Assembly: GCF_002939305.1 (NCBI RefSeq)
Contig: NZ_MVDI01000008.1
Coordinates: forward strand, 124,001-188,000
Direction: 5' to 3'
Length of the DNA stretch: 64,000 nucleotides
Source: Chroococcidiopsis sp. TS-821
Lineage (GTDB): Bacteria; Cyanobacteriota; Cyanobacteriia; Cyanobacteriales; Chroococcidiopsidaceae
Of this stretch, positions 27,062 to 36,589 are shown piece by piece; within the stretch, counting starts at the first letter, position 1, and the number at the start of each line of letters is the position of its first letter. The notes under the pieces were generated by a model. That model saw only the letters and a program-made list of their open reading frames with translations. It searched no databases and was not told the DNA's origin. The position numbers and the translations under genes were made by a program.

Positions 27062-30000
27062 TTAACTATCCATCGCGTCAGATTTAGACCAACCGAAGCG
27101 ATCGCGCACGCTTTCCTCAAGTGAAACAACGATAACGTAGAGTACAGGAATGATAAACAACGACAAAAACGTTGCTACGAACATTCCCCCAAAAACCGCA
27201 GTTCCTAACGATTGACGACTACCAGCCCCCGCACCTGTCGCTATAACTAGAGGAAAGATACCAACTAAGGTAGAAATCGCTGTCATTAAGATGGGGCGCA
27301 AGCGTTCTCGTGCAGCTTCAATTGCAGCTTTGACTAGTGGTAATCCTTCAGCGCGTAGTTGGTTAGCAAACTCAACGATCAAAATCGAGTTTTTACTTGC
27401 TAAACCAATTAACATCACTAACCCCACCTGACAGTACACGTCATTAATCAACCCGCGCAAGGACTGGGCAATTAACGCACCCAGAATCGCGAGTGGCACT
27501 GCCAGCATGATAATAAAGGGGTCAATAAAGTTTTCGTACTGCGCTGCTAAGACTAGGAAGACAAAGACTAAACCTAAACCAAAGATAATCGGTGCTTGTC
27601 CGCCAGATTCGATTTCTTCCAACGAAGTTCCTGACCATTGATAGCCTAATCCAGGTGGTAAGACGTTCGCTGCAATCTCTTCCATTGCTTGAATCGCATC
27701 TCCTGAACTATATCCTGGTGCGGGTGAACCTGTAATTTCAATTGAGCGAAATAGATTAAAGTGATTAATCGTTTGGGCACCAGTTTCGGGTGTCAGCGTC
27801 ACAAGATTACTCAGGGGAATCATTTCTCCCAACGCCGACCGCACGTACAAGCGACTAATATCATCCGGAGTTGAACGAAATTGCTGATCTGCTTGTACGT
27901 AGACTCGATAGTTGCGCTGTCCCAAGGTAAAGTCGTTGACGTATTGCGAGGCGATCGCAGTTTGTAATGTATTTAAAATATCATCAACCGAAACTTGCAG
28001 TGCTCTAGCAGTATCGCGGTCAACATCAATCGATAACTTAGGCGTACTCGCGGCGAAAGTTGTAAATACTTGCTGCAAACCTGGAGTTTGATTCGCTTGC
28101 GCCATGATTTGTCCAGCAGCTTGTACGAGTGCGTTAAGGTCATTCACGCCACGGCGATCTTGCAACTGAAAGCTGAATCCACCAAAGGTTCCCAAACCTT
28201 GAATTGCTGGGGGATTCAGTGGTAAAATTCTCGCTTCGGTAATTGTGGCAAATCGACCAAACAGTTGACCAATAATTGCATCGACTGATTGTCCAGGTTC
28301 GCGGCGTTCTTCCCAAGGTCTAAGACTAGAAAATATAATACCGTTATTGGCACTACTACCAGTAAAGCTAAATCCGGCAACGGCAAAGCTAGATGTAATT
28401 TCAGGAATTTGCTGGAGTTCTTGTTCAACGCGCGCAATTACATCGCTCGTGTAGTTGAGCGAAACGCCTTCTGGTGCTTGCACAAGCGTAATAAAGTAGC
28501 CTTGGTCTTCCTCTGGTAAAAAACCAGACGGAACGCGCGCAAACATCCACGCGGTCAAGCCTAAGGATAAGACAAACACACCCAGCACAATCATTCTAAA
28601 GCGCATCAACGTGCGTAGCGATCGCGCATAACCCCGTTGCGCACTATCCAAAACATGATTGAAGCGATTGAAAAACCATGCTAGCCAGCGTGGAGGATGT
28701 TGCCCTTGGCGCAATAATTTTGCCGACATCGAGGGTGTAAATGTCAGTGCGAGAAAGGTTGATACAGTGATGGAAAACGCAATTGTTAGCGCAAATTGAC
28801 GATACAGCGCGCCTGTAGAACCAGGGAAAAACGCCACAGGTACAAACACCGCCATTAATACTAGTGAGGTTGCAATAACGGCACTTGTTAACTCGCGCAT
28901 CGACTCAATCGCGGCGGCGCGCGGGTTCATTCCCTTCTCTTGAATCAGGCGGGAAATATTTTCAACAACGATAATAGCGTCATCGACGACCATTCCTGTG
29001 GCAAGCGTTAACCCGAACAGCGTTAAGGTATTAATCGAAAACCCAAAAATCTGCACAAAGATAAACGTACCAATTAGCGAAGCGGGAATTGTGATTGCTG
29101 GAATCAGCGTAGTCCGCCAGTCTTGCAGAAAGATGAAAATGATTAAGACAACAAGCGCGATCGCCTGAATCAAAGTTCCCACAACTTCACTCAGGGATTG
29201 CTGCACAAATGTCGTTGTATCAAACGCAATTTGGTACTCCATCCCTGGGGGAAATCGCTGCGCAAGTTGTTCTAATTCTGCTCTCACCGCTGTAGCAACT
29301 TCGAGTGCATTACTTCCAGGAAGTTGCGAGATTCCCAAACCCGTTGCTTCAATTCCCTGAAATCGGAGAATAGTACTATAGTCTTGTGCGCCGAGCTCAA
29401 CGCGCCCCACATCGCGAAATCGCACGAGTGAACCATCTTCTTCAGTTCGCAAAATCAAATCCTCGAACTGCGAAACATCGTTAAACTGCGTGCGTGCTTC
29501 TAAATCTAATTGATACTGTTGTTCGTCAGAAATCGGTGGTTGTCCGAGTTGTCCTGCACCCACTTGGATATTTTGCTCATTGAGTGCATTTACGACATCC
29601 TGCATTGTTAAGCCCCGACTTGCAAGCCGTTCCGGATCGACCCACAACCGCATGGCGTAACGGCGTTCCCCAAAAACTTGCACGTCACTTACGCCTTGAA
29701 TGCGTCGGAGGGCATCGACAATATAAAGGTCAGCATAGTTACTCAAGAAAGTATTCGTATACTGACCGTTGTCTGAATACAGACCGACCGCCATCAAGAA
29801 GCCTGTTGATTGCTTCAGTACCCTGACTCCTGTACGTTGGACACTTTCAGGTAGTTGAGACTGTACGGTTGCAACGCGGTTTTGTACGTCTACCGCCGCA
29901 AGATCGATATTGCGCCCAGTTTCAAACGTGAGGTTAATCGAGCTATTGCCGTTGTTACTACTCGATGAGGAAATGTAGCGTACGCCTTCTGCACCATTGA

Positions 30001-30208
30001 CTGCCTGCTCTAGAATGTTTGTTACTGTATTTTCAACAACTTCGGCACTTGCTCCGATGTAGTTCGCTGTGACTGTTACCTGCGGCGGGGCAATTTCTGG
30101 ATATTGGGCAATTGGCAAATTCGGAATACTCGCCGCGCCCACCAAGACAACGATGATGGCACAGACGATCGAGACAACTGGGCGTTTGATGAACAGTTCG
30201 ACAAACAT
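27062..30208 (-). CDS. RND multidrug efflux permease (HAE1/AcrB-MexB type)
   Basis: 1048 residues, the usual length for an AcrB-type inner-membrane proton/drug antiporter. It starts MFVELFIKRPVVSIV, has the TM4 proton-relay motif TGMVVDDAIIVVENI, two large periplasmic loops (after TM1 and TM7), and the C-terminal family motif SKNSILIVEFANQL. It should form a tripartite pump with the adaptor encoded just upstream (21-bp gap, same operon) and an outer-membrane channel not present here. Control by the divergent TetR protein is likely (see operator). A role in siderophore export is possible but is supported only by proximity. Confidence 0.95.
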   Translation of the reverse strand: MFVELFIKRPVVSIVCAIIVVLVGAASIPNLPIAQYPEIAPPQVTVTANYIGASAEVVENTVTNILEQAVNGAEGVRYISSSSSNNGNSSINLTFETGRNIDLAAVDVQNRVATVQSQLPESVQRTGVRVLKQSTGFLMAVGLYSDNGQYTNTFLSNYADLYIVDALRRIQGVSDVQVFGERRYAMRLWVDPERLASRGLTMQDVVNALNEQNIQVGAGQLGQPPISDEQQYQLDLEARTQFNDVSQFEDLILRTEEDGSLVRFRDVGRVELGAQDYSTILRFQGIEATGLGISQLPGSNALEVATAVRAELEQLAQRFPPGMEYQIAFDTTTFVQQSLSEVVGTLIQAIALVVLIIFIFLQDWRTTLIPAITIPASLIGTFIFVQIFGFSINTLTLFGLTLATGMVVDDAIIVVENISRLIQEKGMNPRAAAIESMRELTSAVIATSLVLMAVFVPVAFFPGSTGALYRQFALTIAFSITVSTFLALTFTPSMSAKLLRQGQHPPRWLAWFFNRFNHVLDSAQRGYARSLRTLMRFRMIVLGVFVLSLGLTAWMFARVPSGFLPEEDQGYFITLVQAPEGVSLNYTSDVIARVEQELQQIPEITSSFAVAGFSFTGSSANNGIIFSSLRPWEERREPGQSVDAIIGQLFGRFATITEARILPLNPPAIQGLGTFGGFSFQLQDRRGVNDLNALVQAAGQIMAQANQTPGLQQVFTTFAASTPKLSIDVDRDTARALQVSVDDILNTLQTAIASQYVNDFTLGQRNYRVYVQADQQFRSTPDDISRLYVRSALGEMIPLSNLVTLTPETGAQTINHFNLFRSIEITGSPAPGYSSGDAIQAMEEIAANVLPPGLGYQWSGTSLEEIESGGQAPIIFGLGLVFVFLVLAAQYENFIDPFIIMLAVPLAILGALIAQSLRGLINDVYCQVGLVMLIGLASKNSILIVEFANQLRAEGLPLVKAAIEAARERLRPILMTAISTLVGIFPLVIATGAGAGSRQSLGTAVFGGMFVATFLSLFIIPVLYVIVVSLEESVRDRFGWSKSDAMDS

Positions 30209-30229
30209 ATAGTAGGGGTCAGGAGGGTA

Positions 30230-31630
30230 CTATGGTGTATTGGCTCCTACAGGTTGAGACATTGCGGTAGTTGGTATGATGGGCGCACCATCCATCAGAT
30301 TGAGAGTTCCGGAAACCACAACTTGCTCTCCTGGTTCTACACCCGAAAGAACTTGATAACTGTTACCTTGCAGATTACCGAGCTTCACGGGGCGCTGTCG
30401 GGCGATCAGGTTTGGTGTGGAAGTGCCTTCCGGTGCAGCTGGTGCATTTCCTTCGGGTTGTGGAGTTTCGGCAACAAAGACAAAAGGTTCTCCAGCTAAG
30501 CGAGTGATTGCTGTTGTGGGAATCAAAATTCCTGGTTCTTCCGACCAAATTACCCTAGCACGAACAAACTGACCGCTTCTCAGTCGTCCTTCTGGATTAT
30601 TGAACGTTGCCTTTGCTAGAATGCTTTGCGCGTTGGTTTCTACTTGCGGTGCAATAAAACTGATTTGTCCTGTAGTAATTGTCTCTCCCTGCGTGTCAAT
30701 TAATTCTACTTGTTGACCTTGGCGTAAGTCTGGCGAGCGTTCTAAAGGAATTGATAGCCGCAGTTCTAACGGATTATTTTGAGTGACTGTTGTGAGTGTA
30801 TCACTGCTTGTTACAACATCGCCAAGCCGGACTGGAATATCGCCAACAATACCGCTAAACGGTGCTGTGATTGTCGTTTCTTGAAGTTCGGCGGTGGCGC
30901 GTTGAGCATTTGCTTGTGCCTGCTGTAATCCCGCCTCGGCTTCTTGCAAGCTTGCGCGTGCTGCTTGAATGCGACGATTGATCGCGTTGAGGTTTGCTTG
31001 TGCTGTGCGGCGATCGCGCACCACAGTATCTAATTGCTGTCTTGGTAGCGCGCCTTGATTGACGAGAACTGAAATTCGCTGAAATTCTTCGTTTTGCAGG
31101 TCAACTTCTGCCTGTTGAGCAATGCGTTCGGCTTCTAATGCTTCAATTTGTGACTGCGCGTTGGCACGAATCGCGCGGGCTGAATTAACGCTTGCTTGGA
31201 CGCTTGCGAGGTTTGCTTGCTGTTGATCGGGGCGCAATTGAACGAGTGGTGTTCCTGCACTTACGCGATCGCCAGGCGAGACAAGTATGCGACTAACTCG
31301 CCCTGTCACTTCAGGACGCAGGACAACTGCGCGTTGCGATTCGAGGGAACCAAGAAAGTCTGTAGTGTTTTCTACTGTTGTTGTTTCCAACGTTTCTAGC
31401 CTGACTGGAATTCCCTGCGGTTGTCCGGCGGCGGAATTTTGAGCACCGTTGCGACTACTCACCCACCATCGCCAACCAAACCCTACGCCAGTTAACAAAA
31501 CAATCGCACTAATAATTGCAATCCAGCGATTACGACGCTTCGCTCTCGACCGAGCCGATTTTGTTCTGCGAGGTGTCTTTGAAGGAGTTTGCTCAGATGT
31601 TTCTGGGTAATCGGAATTAGATTGCGCCAT
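30230..31630 (-). CDS. RND efflux periplasmic adaptor (membrane fusion protein)
   Basis: 466 residues. A cytoplasmic Lys/Arg-rich N-terminus (about 1-32) precedes one membrane segment (about 33-53: WIAIISAIVLLTGVGFGWRWW). A lipoyl/biotinyl half (SPGDRVSAGTPLVQL) is followed by a long coiled coil rich in Gln/Ala/Arg (about 115-230). The beta-barrel region holds TITAPFSGIVGDIPVRLGD, and the C-terminal domain ends in VVSGTLNLMDGAPI. It bridges the RND permease and an outer-membrane channel. It is the first gene of the two-gene efflux operon, starting at ATG and facing a TetR gene on the other strand. Confidence 0.93.
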   Translation of the reverse strand: MAQSNSDYPETSEQTPSKTPRRTKSARSRAKRRNRWIAIISAIVLLTGVGFGWRWWVSSRNGAQNSAAGQPQGIPVRLETLETTTVENTTDFLGSLESQRAVVLRPEVTGRVSRILVSPGDRVSAGTPLVQLRPDQQQANLASVQASVNSARAIRANAQSQIEALEAERIAQQAEVDLQNEEFQRISVLVNQGALPRQQLDTVVRDRRTAQANLNAINRRIQAARASLQEAEAGLQQAQANAQRATAELQETTITAPFSGIVGDIPVRLGDVVTSSDTLTTVTQNNPLELRLSIPLERSPDLRQGQQVELIDTQGETITTGQISFIAPQVETNAQSILAKATFNNPEGRLRSGQFVRARVIWSEEPGILIPTTAITRLAGEPFVFVAETPQPEGNAPAAPEGTSTPNLIARQRPVKLGNLQGNSYQVLSGVEPGEQVVVSGTLNLMDGAPIIPTTAMSQPVGANTP

Positions 31631-31762
31631 ACGTTGTGCTCGATCCCTCGCTTATCAAACTCAAAATTTTCTAACGAACGCTGCAGCGCGTTCGCTGCTG
31701 AGTACAAAGACTTCTCAACTTTTGTGGTGGCAACGGCAACTAAACTTTAAAAAACTTTTAAA

Positions 31763-31792
31763 ATTATAATACGATACGGCACCGTATTACAA
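31763..31792 (-). promoter_or_regulatory. Putative promoter of the efflux operon
   Basis: On the minus strand, TTGTAA (31792-31787) and TATAAT (31768-31763) are separated by 18 bases, a good sigma-70-like promoter upstream of the adaptor gene. The spacer is almost filled by the palindrome listed next. Confidence 0.6.
31774..31787. promoter_or_regulatory. Candidate TetR operator
   Basis: The perfect palindrome ATACGG-CA-CCGTAT lies between the -35 and -10 boxes of the efflux promoter, in the gap between the adaptor and the divergent TetR gene. Binding here would block the efflux promoter, the usual layout for TetR-controlled pumps. Confidence 0.6.
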
Positions 31793-31907
31793 TAAAAATG
31801 TTACGTAGAGGATTAGCTAGCGATTATCATGCTGTGCCAGACTGTCTGATAAGATAATGTTATGAGGGGGTATCCTTGAGCGACATGAGATACGAATATT
31901 TTTAATT

Positions 31908-32510
31908 ATGATCAGTCAGACAACAAAAAGCTTACCAGGAAGACCCCGAAGTATTGAAGTTCATCAAGCAATTTTGCAAGCGACGCTCGATTTATTGGCA
32001 GAAGTCGGATATCAAGGCTTAAGTATTGAAGCGATCGCCGCGCGTGCTGGTGTGGGAAAAGCAACAATTTATCGTCGTTACGGTTCTAAAGAAGAGTTAA
32101 TCGCCGAAGCGATTGCAAGCAATCGACCACAACTCATCATACCAGATACAGGAAGTCTTTGGACTGATTTAGAAGAAGTACACAAACAAGCTGCGGAACT
32201 TGACCTTTCACCCCTCGGTCGGCAAACGATTGCGATGATCATCAGTTTGGCATCCACAGTGCCACAGTTTGCTGAGATTTATTGGAAAAAATACGCTGTA
32301 CCTCGCCGAAAAGCCGCTTCGATTATCTTTAAACGCGCTCAAGCAAGAGGTGAAATGTCTCCAGATGTCGATCCTGATTTAATTTGTGACTTGATGATGG
32401 GCTTGTTATTTAAGTCAATTCTTTTCCAGCCTGAAACTGAAGAAATTGAAAGTTACATGCGTCGTGCTTTAGATTTTCTTCTTCAAGGTGTCACCTCAAA
32501 GTCGTTATAA
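31908..32510 (+). CDS. TetR-family repressor
   Basis: 200 residues. The N-terminal DNA-binding domain contains ILQATLDLLAEVGYQGLSIEAIAARAGVGKATIYRRYGSKEELIAEAI, the typical TetR helix-turn-helix, here at about 20-68. A TetR_C-like ligand-binding domain follows, with RRKAASIIFKRAQARGEM and DLICDLMMGLLFKS. It is transcribed away from the RND adaptor/permease operon and probably represses it, and perhaps itself, through the palindrome in the shared gap. The ligand is unknown. The start is ATG 31908. Confidence 0.93.
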   Translation: MISQTTKSLPGRPRSIEVHQAILQATLDLLAEVGYQGLSIEAIAARAGVGKATIYRRYGSKEELIAEAIASNRPQLIIPDTGSLWTDLEEVHKQAAELDLSPLGRQTIAMIISLASTVPQFAEIYWKKYAVPRRKAASIIFKRAQARGEMSPDVDPDLICDLMMGLLFKSILFQPETEEIESYMRRALDFLLQGVTSKSL

Positions 32511-32783
32511 TTGATAGCTCATGTTTTAAATAAGGTTTGCAAGAATGAGTAACGCTCATTACAGTTCTTATATATAGAAAAAATTGCTTCTAGCTGACGA
32601 GTATCGCAAAATCTTCTATGCTAAGTAAAATAACTATGTTAGATATAAAACCATCGTAAATTAATTTAGAAAAATTTCCTTCTATACTTCTTCTTTGTAT
32701 ACTTTGCGTACTTTGTGGTTTTACAAAAAAGCTAAATTTCTAGCTTATTCATCTTTCATTAAATAAATTATTTTTAATAACTA

Positions 32784-33320
32784 ATGACGATAAACACGAA
32801 TACTGCTTTGACAGAGCTAGAATATATTCCATACATTGACACCAACGGTCAATTACCGGAAGAATTTCAAAATAAAGTCGGCGTGTATGCAATTTTTGAC
32901 CGCGATCGCGTGTTGCAATTTGTAGGATACTCGCGAGATGTATATCTAAGCCTTAAACAACATTTGGTACGTCAACCAGCAAAATGCTATTGGCTCAAAA
33001 TTCAAACAATTGATCGTCCTAGTCGGACAATTTTAGAATCAATTAAGGAAGCTTGGATAAAAGAAAATGGCTTAATTCCGCCAGGTAATGTAGCTGCTAC
33101 AACACAGTGGAATGAACCGATTGATGCTAAATTAACAATGACGGCTGAGGAGCAAACGAGCTATCAAGCAAGTGACGAACTGGAACAAATCAAGCTCTTA
33201 AAAAGCGTTGCTCGCCGAGTAGAAGCAACAGTATTATCAAATCTAGAATCACGTGGTGTAAAAGTACCAATTCGCTTTAATCCAAAACTAAAGGAAAAAG
33301 GCATTTTGGACGTCACCTAA
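32784..33320 (+). CDS. GIY-YIG-like domain protein
   Basis: 178 residues. The segment VGVYAIFDRDRVLQFVGYSRDVYLSLKQHL (about 32-61) resembles the GIY-YIG nuclease core: GVYAI for GIY, and FVGYSRDV for the YIG strand. The YIG Tyr-Ile-Gly is not intact and the expected catalytic Arg is not obvious, so activity is doubtful. The C-terminal half (about 110-178) is helical and charged, without a recognised domain. It stands alone, with 273 bp upstream and 172 bp downstream free of genes. Function unknown. Confidence 0.65.
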   Translation: MTINTNTALTELEYIPYIDTNGQLPEEFQNKVGVYAIFDRDRVLQFVGYSRDVYLSLKQHLVRQPAKCYWLKIQTIDRPSRTILESIKEAWIKENGLIPPGNVAATTQWNEPIDAKLTMTAEEQTSYQASDELEQIKLLKSVARRVEATVLSNLESRGVKVPIRFNPKLKEKGILDVT

Positions 33321-33492
33321 GTACCGTGCTTCTCAATAGTTGGCAATCATCTTAACCAGACATTCAAAGCTGACTATACATGTGGCAGCTTTCAGTCAAA
33401 GCAGTTTATTGTAGTGTGGAGGGTAGAAGCTCAATCTTATACCGTAAGTAAAATAACAAAAAAGCTAAGCGATCGCTGGAAAAAACTCCGTG

Positions 33493-35244
33493 ATGACAAC
33501 GCTGTTAAACAATCGCTATCAAATCATTCAGATGCTAGGTTCAGGTGGCTTTGGCGAAACCTTTCTAGCGGAAGATACGCATATGCCTTCACGCCGCCGA
33601 TGTGTAATTAAGCAACTCAAACCGCTAGCGAACGATCCTAGCATGTATCAACTGATTCAACAGCGATTTCAGCGAGAAGCCGCAACGTTGGAAGCTTTAG
33701 GCGAAGGAAGTCCGCAAATTCCTAAGTTATACGCCTATTTCTCCGAACGCGGTCAGTTTTTTTTAGTTCAAGAGTGGATTCCAGGTCAAACACTCGCAAG
33801 TAAAGTCGCAACCGAAGGACCGCTAAACGAAAACATTGTCCGTGAAATTTTAGTTAGCTTACTGCAAGTATTGGATTACGTCCACAGTCAAGGAATTATT
33901 TATCGCGACATTAAACCTGACAATATTATTTTGCGCGAGTCTACTAACCAGCCTGTGCTGATTGATTTCGGCGCTGTCAAAGAAACAATGGCAACAGCGA
34001 TCAATTCGCAAGGTAAAGTGACTCAGACAATGGTAATTGGCACTCCTGGGTTTATGTCACCAGAGCAAGCAGCAGGAAGACCTGTATATGCTAGCGATAT
34101 TTATAGCTTGGGCTTAACAGCAATTTATCTGTTGACAGGAAAGCTACCTCAAGAGTTGGAAACGTCGTCGAATGAAGAAATTCTTTGGCAGCGCTATGTT
34201 CCCCATGTAAGTCCCAAGCTAGCCGCAGTTATTGGCAAAGCAGTTCAGTATCATCCGCGCGATCGCTACACAACTGCAATGAAGATGTTGGAAGATCTGC
34301 AGTCGATGAGCCGGATTGCCAATCATCATAAGCAAAAAGCAACGCTATTTATTCCTAGCAGTACTCGTCAGCGTACTGTCATAAGTCCAGCACCAACATC
34401 ACCTGTTAGCGGGTATCCATCGCGAAAAAACAATTGGTTCATCTTGGCAATTGGTGGTTTACTTGCAGGAAGTTTAGCAGCGATCGCACTTTTTACAAGT
34501 TTTCGCCAACAACCTCAAGCAGCATTTGATGACCCAACACCGCCAGAAATTCCCGAACCTCCCGTTGCAGCAAGTCCAACACCAGAATTATCGCCATCAC
34601 CTACCGCACCGCTGGTAGCGTCACCAACACTTCCTCCTGTAGAGTCTCCGACACCACCACCGCCACTATTTCCATCACCCACCGAGGAGGAACCTCTTGC
34701 GCAAACGCCAGTTCCAACGCAAGAACCACAAGAACCAGAAGTAACATCACCACCAGTCGAGGAGACACCACCTCCAACACCTTCACCGTCACCTGTTGCG
34801 TCCCCTCGTCCAGAAAATACAGCGCCCTCAGCCAATACTGCAAGAATTCCTGGATTTCCTACAGGTACCGCCGAAAGCCAAGTTCGAGCCACACTCGGCA
34901 ATCCGACAAAAACAACTAGAGGTCTTTGGGGTAATACACGTGCGGCAATTTACGATATCAAGCCTAACCAAGTTACCCTAGGTTATCTATTTGACCGCAA
35001 TTCTGGACGTCTGCGACAAACTGAGGTCTCTTTTGCGCAATCTGTCGGTACGCAAGTTATGCAAGAAACTTTGCAACAAATGTTAGATGGTAATGCTTCT
35101 GCTGAGATCAATGAAGGGCTACAGCAAGTTTATCAACGTCGTACCAATCGTTACTCGTTTAATACGGGTGAACTCAAAGGAGTCATCGAACGCAACGATC
35201 GCGATCGCATTTATATTGGCGTATGGGATGCGGACTTGCACTGA
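33493..35244 (+). CDS. Membrane-anchored Ser/Thr protein kinase
   Basis: 583 residues from ATG 33493 (a GTG lies one codon upstream). The kinase domain spans about 8-275: Gly-rich loop LGSGGFGETF, Lys in CVIKQLKP, catalytic loop IIYRDIKPDNI, DFGAVKE, and GTPGFMSPEQ. One membrane segment lies at about 315-340 (NWFILAIGGLLAGSLAAIALF). A long Pro/Ser/Thr/Glu-rich linker (about 345-450) follows, and then a C-terminal domain of about 130 residues (IPGFPTGTAESQVRATLGNPTKT onward). That tail resembles an outlying module seen after cyanobacterial kinases and is probably extracytoplasmic, since the membrane segment separates it from the kinase. It is not in an operon. Substrate unknown. Confidence 0.9.
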   Translation: MTTLLNNRYQIIQMLGSGGFGETFLAEDTHMPSRRRCVIKQLKPLANDPSMYQLIQQRFQREAATLEALGEGSPQIPKLYAYFSERGQFFLVQEWIPGQTLASKVATEGPLNENIVREILVSLLQVLDYVHSQGIIYRDIKPDNIILRESTNQPVLIDFGAVKETMATAINSQGKVTQTMVIGTPGFMSPEQAAGRPVYASDIYSLGLTAIYLLTGKLPQELETSSNEEILWQRYVPHVSPKLAAVIGKAVQYHPRDRYTTAMKMLEDLQSMSRIANHHKQKATLFIPSSTRQRTVISPAPTSPVSGYPSRKNNWFILAIGGLLAGSLAAIALFTSFRQQPQAAFDDPTPPEIPEPPVAASPTPELSPSPTAPLVASPTLPPVESPTPPPPLFPSPTEEEPLAQTPVPTQEPQEPEVTSPPVEETPPPTPSPSPVASPRPENTAPSANTARIPGFPTGTAESQVRATLGNPTKTTRGLWGNTRAAIYDIKPNQVTLGYLFDRNSGRLRQTEVSFAQSVGTQVMQETLQQMLDGNASAEINEGLQQVYQRRTNRYSFNTGELKGVIERNDRDRIYIGVWDADLH

Positions 35245-35374
35245 ATCTCCTATAGCGGGGGTCAGAAGTTAGAGGGAAATCGGTACGAGCTTCGATACGA
35301 GTCCTAATTCTATTGACTAGAACTATACATAATACAAAAAATTGCGCTTGACTTGAAGCAACTGCGCTCTCAAA

Positions 35375-35395
35375 GGGCTACCCGCAAGGGAGCCC
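35375..35395. terminator. Hairpin downstream of the kinase gene
   Basis: GGGCTaCCC-GCAA-GGGAGCCC forms an eight-pair stem with one bulge, 131 bp after the kinase stop, in the gap between convergent genes. There is no T-run, so a terminator role is uncertain; it may be a dispersed hairpin. The rest of this 301-bp gap holds no gene. Confidence 0.4.
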
Positions 35396-35494
35396 GCCGT
35401 AGACTTATTCATAAAATGTTACTCATAGCGTGCGCGACACACTTTGTCTGAATAGCTCCAACGGCAAGCGTAGAGCATCTGCGATCGCAGTGTT

Positions 35495-35514
35495 CTCCCC
35501 CAGCGTTGGGGGAG
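35495..35514. terminator. Hairpin downstream of rplL
   Basis: CTCCCCCA-GCGT-TGGGGGAG forms a perfect eight-pair stem 32 bp beyond the rplL stop codon (minus strand). It may end or protect the ribosomal operon transcript; no T-run follows. A second small palindrome, AGCCGATCGGCT, lies even closer, at about 35531-35542. Confidence 0.5.
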
Positions 35515-35545
35515 ATTGAGAGAGGGCGAGAGCCGATCGGCTTAA

Positions 35546-35944
35546 TTACTTGACAGTGACTTTCGCACCAGCTTCTTCCAGCTGCTTCTTCGCGTCTTCA
35601 GCCGCCTCTTTAGCTACAGCTTCTTTGATAGGCTTGGGTGTAGACTCTACCAAGTCTTTAGCTTCTTTTAGACCTAAACCGGTCAACGTACGTACGACTT
35701 TAAGAACTGCAATCTTCTTATCCGCAGGTACTTCATCCAGAATGACGTCAAACTCAGTTTGTTCTTCGACTTCCTCTGCAGGTGCAGCAGCAGCGGCGCC
35801 AGGCGCAGCCATCATCATCATACCACCCGCAGGTGCAGCAGCACTAACGCCAAAGGCTTCTTCGATTTGCTTGACTAACTCAGCAGCCTCTAGCAAAGTT
35901 AAAGACTTAAGTTGTTCTAGAATTTGGTCAGTTGCAGCAGACAT
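35546..35944 (-). CDS. rplL: 50S ribosomal protein L7/L12
   Basis: 132 residues. The N-terminal dimerisation helices ([26 protein letters not shown], about 8-33) are followed by an Ala/Met-rich hinge (about 37-56). The globular C-terminal domain (about 62-132) contains [21 protein letters not shown], which contacts elongation factors. It forms the ribosomal stalk with L10, whose gene lies 58 bp upstream in the same operon. The position at the end of the rplK-rplA-rplJ-rplL order is canonical. Confidence 0.98.
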   Translation of the reverse strand: MSAATDQILEQLKSLTLLEAAELVKQIEEAFGVSAAAPAGGMMMMAAPGAAAAAPAEEVEEQTEFDVILDEVPADKKIAVLKVVRTLTGLGLKEAKDLVESTPKPIKEAVAKEAAEDAKKQLEEAGAKVTVK

Positions 35945-36002
35945 TGATTAACTCCTGTAATGTTTAATTGTTTTCACAAAAATACAATTCAGTTTTAGCG
36001 AG

Positions 36003-36554
36003 CTATGCAGCATCGCTTTGGGCATCATTGTTTTTGTCTTTTTCTGAGATTGCTTGAATACTGCGACCCAGCGAAGCAGGAACTTCGTTGATTCCCACAG
36101 CAATCTTGGTTGCTAAAGCATTGATTGCTCCAGCAATTTGAGCAATCAGTTGTTCTTTGGATGGCAGGTCTGCAAGTGCTTTAATATCAGGCTCTTTGAG
36201 TATCCGACCTTCCATGACGCCGCCACGCAGTTGCGTTTTTTTGCTGGCTTTTTGGAAGTCTTGGTAAGCCTTGATGGCTCCACTAATGTCCTCTTTGACT
36301 AATAAAAAGGCAGAAGAACCCTGGAGAAATTCTGACATTGGCTGCCAGTTTTCCTGACCATCAATCGCAATACCCATGAAGGTATTTTTGGTTACTTTGC
36401 ACGTTGTGCCTGTAGGACGCAGTCGCCGACGGAGATCGGTAATCTCGGCAACAGTGAGTCCTTGGTAATCTATGACAAGCGCTAGCTGCGACTGACTTAA
36501 ACTTTCTTTTAGTTCAGCGACAATTGCTTGCTTGTTTTCTAGCGTTCTACCCAT
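36003..36554 (-). CDS. rplJ: 50S ribosomal protein L10
   Basis: 183 residues. The RNA-binding N-terminal domain (about 1-130) includes LVIDYQGLTVAEITDLRRRLR and VTKNTFMGIAI. The C-terminal helix (about 145-175) anchors L7/L12 dimers and is followed by an Asp/Ala tail. A strong AGGAGGTGAGACAAAG stretch precedes the ATG. It is expected to be autoregulated, with L12, through the L10 leader just upstream on the minus strand. Confidence 0.98.
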   Translation of the reverse strand: MGRTLENKQAIVAELKESLSQSQLALVIDYQGLTVAEITDLRRRLRPTGTTCKVTKNTFMGIAIDGQENWQPMSEFLQGSSAFLLVKEDISGAIKAYQDFQKASKKTQLRGGVMEGRILKEPDIKALADLPSKEQLIAQIAGAINALATKIAVGINEVPASLGRSIQAISEKDKNNDAQSDAA

Positions 36555-36589
36555 CTTTGTCTCACCTCCTTAAACTTGTGCGTAGCCTA

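Noticed and set aside
27062-31630. RND pump as a dedicated siderophore exporter
   Set aside because: Its own TetR control and general HAE1 features make ordinary efflux more likely; proximity is the only argument for a link.
34515-34901. 128-codon minus-strand frame of Gly/Val/Ser repeats
   Set aside because: It is the complement of the Pro-rich kinase linker, a shadow of a low-complexity coding region.
35550-35951. 133-codon plus-strand frame opposite rplL
   Set aside because: Exact antisense of the ribosomal protein gene, Ala/Ser-rich by complementarity only.
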